64,000 nucleotides of DNA. Source: Pradoshia sp. D12. Its GTDB lineage: Bacteria > Bacillota > Bacilli > Bacillales > Pradoshiaceae. The notes under the pieces were generated by a model. The model ran no database searches, had not been told where the DNA came from, and saw only the letters and a list, made by a program, of their open reading frames with translations. The position numbers and the translations under genes were made by a program. The DNA lies in NCBI RefSeq assembly GCF_008935075.1, contig NZ_CP044545.1, forward strand, positions 1,081,501 through 1,145,500. The letters run 5' to 3'. Of the stretch, positions 59,931-64,000 are shown piece after piece; the stretch's first letter is position 1; every line of letters starts with the position of its first letter.

Positions 59931-60770
59931 ATGACACCATTTTGGGGTGAATTAGTAGGCACGATGATCTTGATTGTTTTTGGAGCAGGAGTGTGTGCTG
60001 GAGCCAACTTAACTAAATCTTATGCAAAGGATGCTGGATGGATTGTTATCACTATAGCTTGGGGGCTTGGTGTTACATTAGGCGTATTTGCAGTCGGCGG
60101 CATTAGCGGTGCTCATTTAAATCCTGCTGTTACATTTGGTCTTGCGTTTAGCGGAGATTTTGCTTGGGCAGATGTACCTGGATATATTTTGGCGCAAATG
60201 ATTGGAGCAATGATTGGGGCAACTCTTATTTATTTACAATACTTACCACATTGGAAGGCGACTGAAGATCCAGGGACAAAATTAGGGGTTTTCGCAACTG
60301 GTCCGGCTATTCCTCATACATTTTCAAATTTACTTAGTGAAATTATAGGAACATTTATTTTATTGCTTGGTCTGCAATTTATTGGAGCAAATGATTTTAC
60401 GGAAGGCCTAAATCCATTCGCAGTCGGTCTTTTAATCGTAGGAATCGGTATGGCTCTTGGGGGAACAACTGGTTACGCCATCAATCCGGCACGTGACTTA
60501 GGTCCGCGTATTGCACATGCGATTCTTCCGATAGCGGGGAAAGGCCCATCTAATTGGGGATATGCTTGGATTCCGGTTGTAGGTCCTATTCTCGGCGGAT
60601 CCTTGGGGGCTTTGTTCCATAAAGCGGTCTTCAATAATACGTTGACAGGCGCTTTCTGGGCAGTATTAGCTGGCACTGTAGTTATCTTGGTAATCGCTTA
60701 TTTTATGACTAATAAAGATTCAGAACAAGCACTACGACAAGCTAATGATCCAGCAAAAGCAAGGTTATAA
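59931..60770 (+). CDS. glpF: Glycerol facilitator GlpF
   Basis: A 279-residue aquaglyceroporin. I start at ATG 59931 (MTPFWGEL) with GGGAG at 9 bases; the frame opens at 59883. NPA motifs: SGAHLNPAVTFGLA and the second as YAINPARDLGPRI, with Asp after NPAR marking glycerol channels. Six membrane helices plus two half helices. Glycerol enters by diffusion and is trapped by GlpK, encoded 60 bases downstream. Confidence 0.93.
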   Translation: MTPFWGELVGTMILIVFGAGVCAGANLTKSYAKDAGWIVITIAWGLGVTLGVFAVGGISGAHLNPAVTFGLAFSGDFAWADVPGYILAQMIGAMIGATLIYLQYLPHWKATEDPGTKLGVFATGPAIPHTFSNLLSEIIGTFILLLGLQFIGANDFTEGLNPFAVGLLIVGIGMALGGTTGYAINPARDLGPRIAHAILPIAGKGPSNWGYAWIPVVGPILGGSLGALFHKAVFNNTLTGAFWAVLAGTVVILVIAYFMTNKDSEQALRQANDPAKARL

Positions 60771-62321
<1,551 letters not shown>

Positions 62322-62357
62322 TAATTCAATTTTGTATGAGTTTTACTCAAAAAATGA

Positions 62358-62453
62358 TATAATGAAAATAAGTTAATATAAGGTTAGAGATTTTAAGAGA
62401 CCGCGAGTACATTCCTTTAAATAAGGGTAATGTATTTTGTGGTCTCTTTTTAT
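62358..62453 (+). promoter_or_regulatory. glpD promoter and GlpP-controlled leader terminator
   Basis: TATAAT (62358-62363) starts a leader that holds AGAGACC (62396-62402) pairing with GGTCTCT (62441-62447), inner TACATT/AATGTA, and TTTTT. It shares ATTCCTT..AATAAG with the glpF leader. Confidence 0.75.
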
Positions 62454-62492
62454 TATCTCAATAGCACTTATCAACAGAGGAGGAACAAGAGG

Positions 62493-64000
62493 ATGGGTTT
62501 AAATAGTTTAAATAGACATGAATATAAAAATAAATTACAAAACACACATTTCGATGTGCTTGTCATTGGTGGAGGAATTACCGGAGCAGGGATTGCTTTA
62601 GATGCAGCTACAAGAGGGATGAAGGTGGGCCTAGTTGAAATGCAGGATTTTGCAGCCGGTACATCAAGCCGTTCAACCAAGCTGGTTCACGGTGGATTGC
62701 GCTATCTAAAGCAATTGCAAGTAGGAGTAGTTGCAGAGGTTGGGAAAGAAAGGGCTATTGTTTACGAAAATGGTCCTCATGTTACAACACCTGAATGGAT
62801 GTTATTACCCTTCCATGAAGGCGGTACATTTGGTAAATTTACTACTTCCATTGGCTTACAGATGTATGATTTTCTTGCTGGAGTGAAAAAGGAAGAACGC
62901 CGCACTATGCTTACAGTAGATGAAACAATTGAAAAAGCTCCATTGGTTAGAAAAGATGGCTTAAAGGGTGGGGGCTACTATGTTGAATACAGAACCGATG
63001 ATGCCCGCCTGACGATGGAAGTCATGAAAGAAGCGTTTGAACAAGGAGCAAGCTTACTGAATTATGCCAAGGTCGAGGATTTAATCTATGAAAATGGAAA
63101 AATAGTAGGTGTAAATGTTAAGGATATATTGGATGAGGATTCCTTCCAAATTAAAGCTAGGAAGATTATAAATGCAACGGGTCCATGGGTAGACTTTATA
63201 CGTGAAAAAGACAATTCTAAAAAAGGTAAAGTGCTTCAGCTTACTAAAGGTGCACACATAGTGATTGACCAATCCCGTTTCCCTTTGAAACAAGCGGTTT
63301 ATTTTGATACCCCTGATGGAAGAATGGTATTCGCGATTCCGCGTGAAGGGAAAGCCTATGTTGGGACAACAGATACATTCTATGGTCAAGATCCAATCAA
63401 TCCAAAAATGACTGATCAAGACAGAGATTATATATTGGATGCTATTAACTATATGTTCCCTTCAGTAAACGTTACTAAAGAGGATGTGGAATCCAGTTGG
63501 GCTGGAGTGCGCCCATTAATCAGCCAGGAGGGGAAAGGTGCTTCTGAGATATCCAGGAAAGATGAAACATGGGTATCTGATTCTGGGTTAATTACGATTG
63601 CAGGCGGAAAATTGACAGGATATCGTAAAATGGCTGAAACCGTTTTGGATTTAGTAGCTAAACAATTCAGAGATGAAGGATATAAACATTTCGGTAGCTG
63701 CTATACTGAAAAAATGCCGATATCCGGCGGCCGTGTTGGAGGCTCAACGAAATTTAGTTCATATATAAGCAAAACTAAAGAAAAAGCAATCGGAACCGGG
63801 TTATCAGATACAGAAGCAAGAGAGATTATTTCAACATATGGATCCAATGCTCCGCTTCTGTTTGAAATAGCCCGAAAAAACAAAGAAAAAGCGAGCGAAA
63901 TAGGGCTGCCATTACCAGTATTGGCTAAATTGGGCTATGCAATTGAATATGAATTGGCTTATACGCCGCTTGATTTCTTTAATCGCAGAACTGGCATGGT
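62493..64000 (+). CDS. glpD: Aerobic glycerol-3-phosphate dehydrogenase GlpD (3' partial)
   Basis: Membrane-associated FAD enzyme that oxidises glycerol-3-phosphate to dihydroxyacetone phosphate and feeds menaquinone. 502 codons are visible out of about 555; the frame is open to the window end. FAD motif [20 protein letters not shown] (about residue 24), then [18 protein letters not shown], and [13 protein letters not shown] near residue 370. AGAGGAGG lies 9 bases before the ATG. Controlled by the leader terminator just upstream. Confidence 0.95.
   Translation, partial: MGLNSLNRHEYKNKLQNTHFDVLVIGGGITGAGIALDAATRGMKVGLVEMQDFAAGTSSRSTKLVHGGLRYLKQLQVGVVAEVGKERAIVYENGPHVTTPEWMLLPFHEGGTFGKFTTSIGLQMYDFLAGVKKEERRTMLTVDETIEKAPLVRKDGLKGGGYYVEYRTDDARLTMEVMKEAFEQGASLLNYAKVEDLIYENGKIVGVNVKDILDEDSFQIKARKIINATGPWVDFIREKDNSKKGKVLQLTKGAHIVIDQSRFPLKQAVYFDTPDGRMVFAIPREGKAYVGTTDTFYGQDPINPKMTDQDRDYILDAINYMFPSVNVTKEDVESSWAGVRPLISQEGKGASEISRKDETWVSDSGLITIAGGKLTGYRKMAETVLDLVAKQFRDEGYKHFGSCYTEKMPISGGRVGGSTKFSSYISKTKEKAIGTGLSDTEAREIISTYGSNAPLLFEIARKNKEKASEIGLPLPVLAKLGYAIEYELAYTPLDFFNRRTGM

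Overview
The window is one stretch of a low-GC, endospore-former-type Bacillaceae chromosome. The evidence is the lia envelope-stress operon, the glpP-glpF-glpK-glpD regulon, a ykfABC murein-peptide operon, a SinR-like regulator, a Vpr-like subtilase, a CwlO-like endopeptidase, strong AGGAGG ribosome binding sites, frequent TTG/GTG starts and many U-tailed hairpin terminators. I cannot name the species.

Layout. 1-2.04 kb: end of an ascorbate-family PTS operon (IIA partial, IIB, IIC). 2.04-7.05 kb: a worn accessory region around a tRNA-Val(GAC) gene. It holds a frameshifted gene, an unknown gene, the broken 3' end of a tyrosine-recombinase integrase abutting the tRNA 3' end, and the remains of a paeninodin-type lasso peptide cluster (precursor, terminator, HPr-kinase-like fragment, frameshifted PqqD-like B1, intact B2 peptidase), then a SinR-like regulator and debris. 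7.06-19.2 kb: chromosomal single genes (DUF4931 GalT-like protein, MFS and AEC transporters, an ECF sigma/anti-sigma pair with its own promoter, DUF1643, a deletion scar joining two broken genes, a CwlO-like hydrolase, a NupC-type transporter, DinB). 19.3-24.0 kb: a 1572-residue subtilase with near-identical Ig-like repeats. 24.4-28.9 kb: GNAT, an intergenic structured-RNA candidate, then liaI-liaH-liaF-liaS-liaR. 29-35.9 kb: DUF3139, an MFS transporter behind a structured leader, an AirSR/YhcYZ-like oxygen/redox two-component system, an SDR/QueA-like/VOC operon and a short FAD oxidoreductase. 36-41 kb: an L,D-transpeptidase, then four NAD-linked genes (Sir2, KptA, NadR, PnuC) and a TPR protein. 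41-50.6 kb: aspartokinase III, a HAD phosphatase, a ykoS/ykoT/DedA-like envelope sugar operon, and a yxlEFG-like ABC operon with its own XRE regulator. 51-56 kb: ykfABC, then an MhqD-like esterase and flavin reductase. 56-59 kb: YhgE/Pip membrane protein with a 56-residue period. 59-64 kb: glycerol regulon, with glpD cut by the window end.

How parts work together. The envelope theme is strong: Lia stress sensing, CwlO-like and YkfC-like NlpC/P60 enzymes, L,D-transpeptidase, YkoT/DedA, YhgE. Murein tripeptides are processed by YkfA-YkfB-YkfC. Glycerol enters by GlpF, is phosphorylated by GlpK and oxidised by GlpD, under CcpA and GlpP control through two leader terminators. The items most worth a second look are the decayed lasso cluster and its palindromic promoter, the MFS leader at 29.47-29.65 kb, the twin-hairpin RNA at 25.04 kb, the possible kptA attenuator, and the NAD-centred gene neighbourhood.
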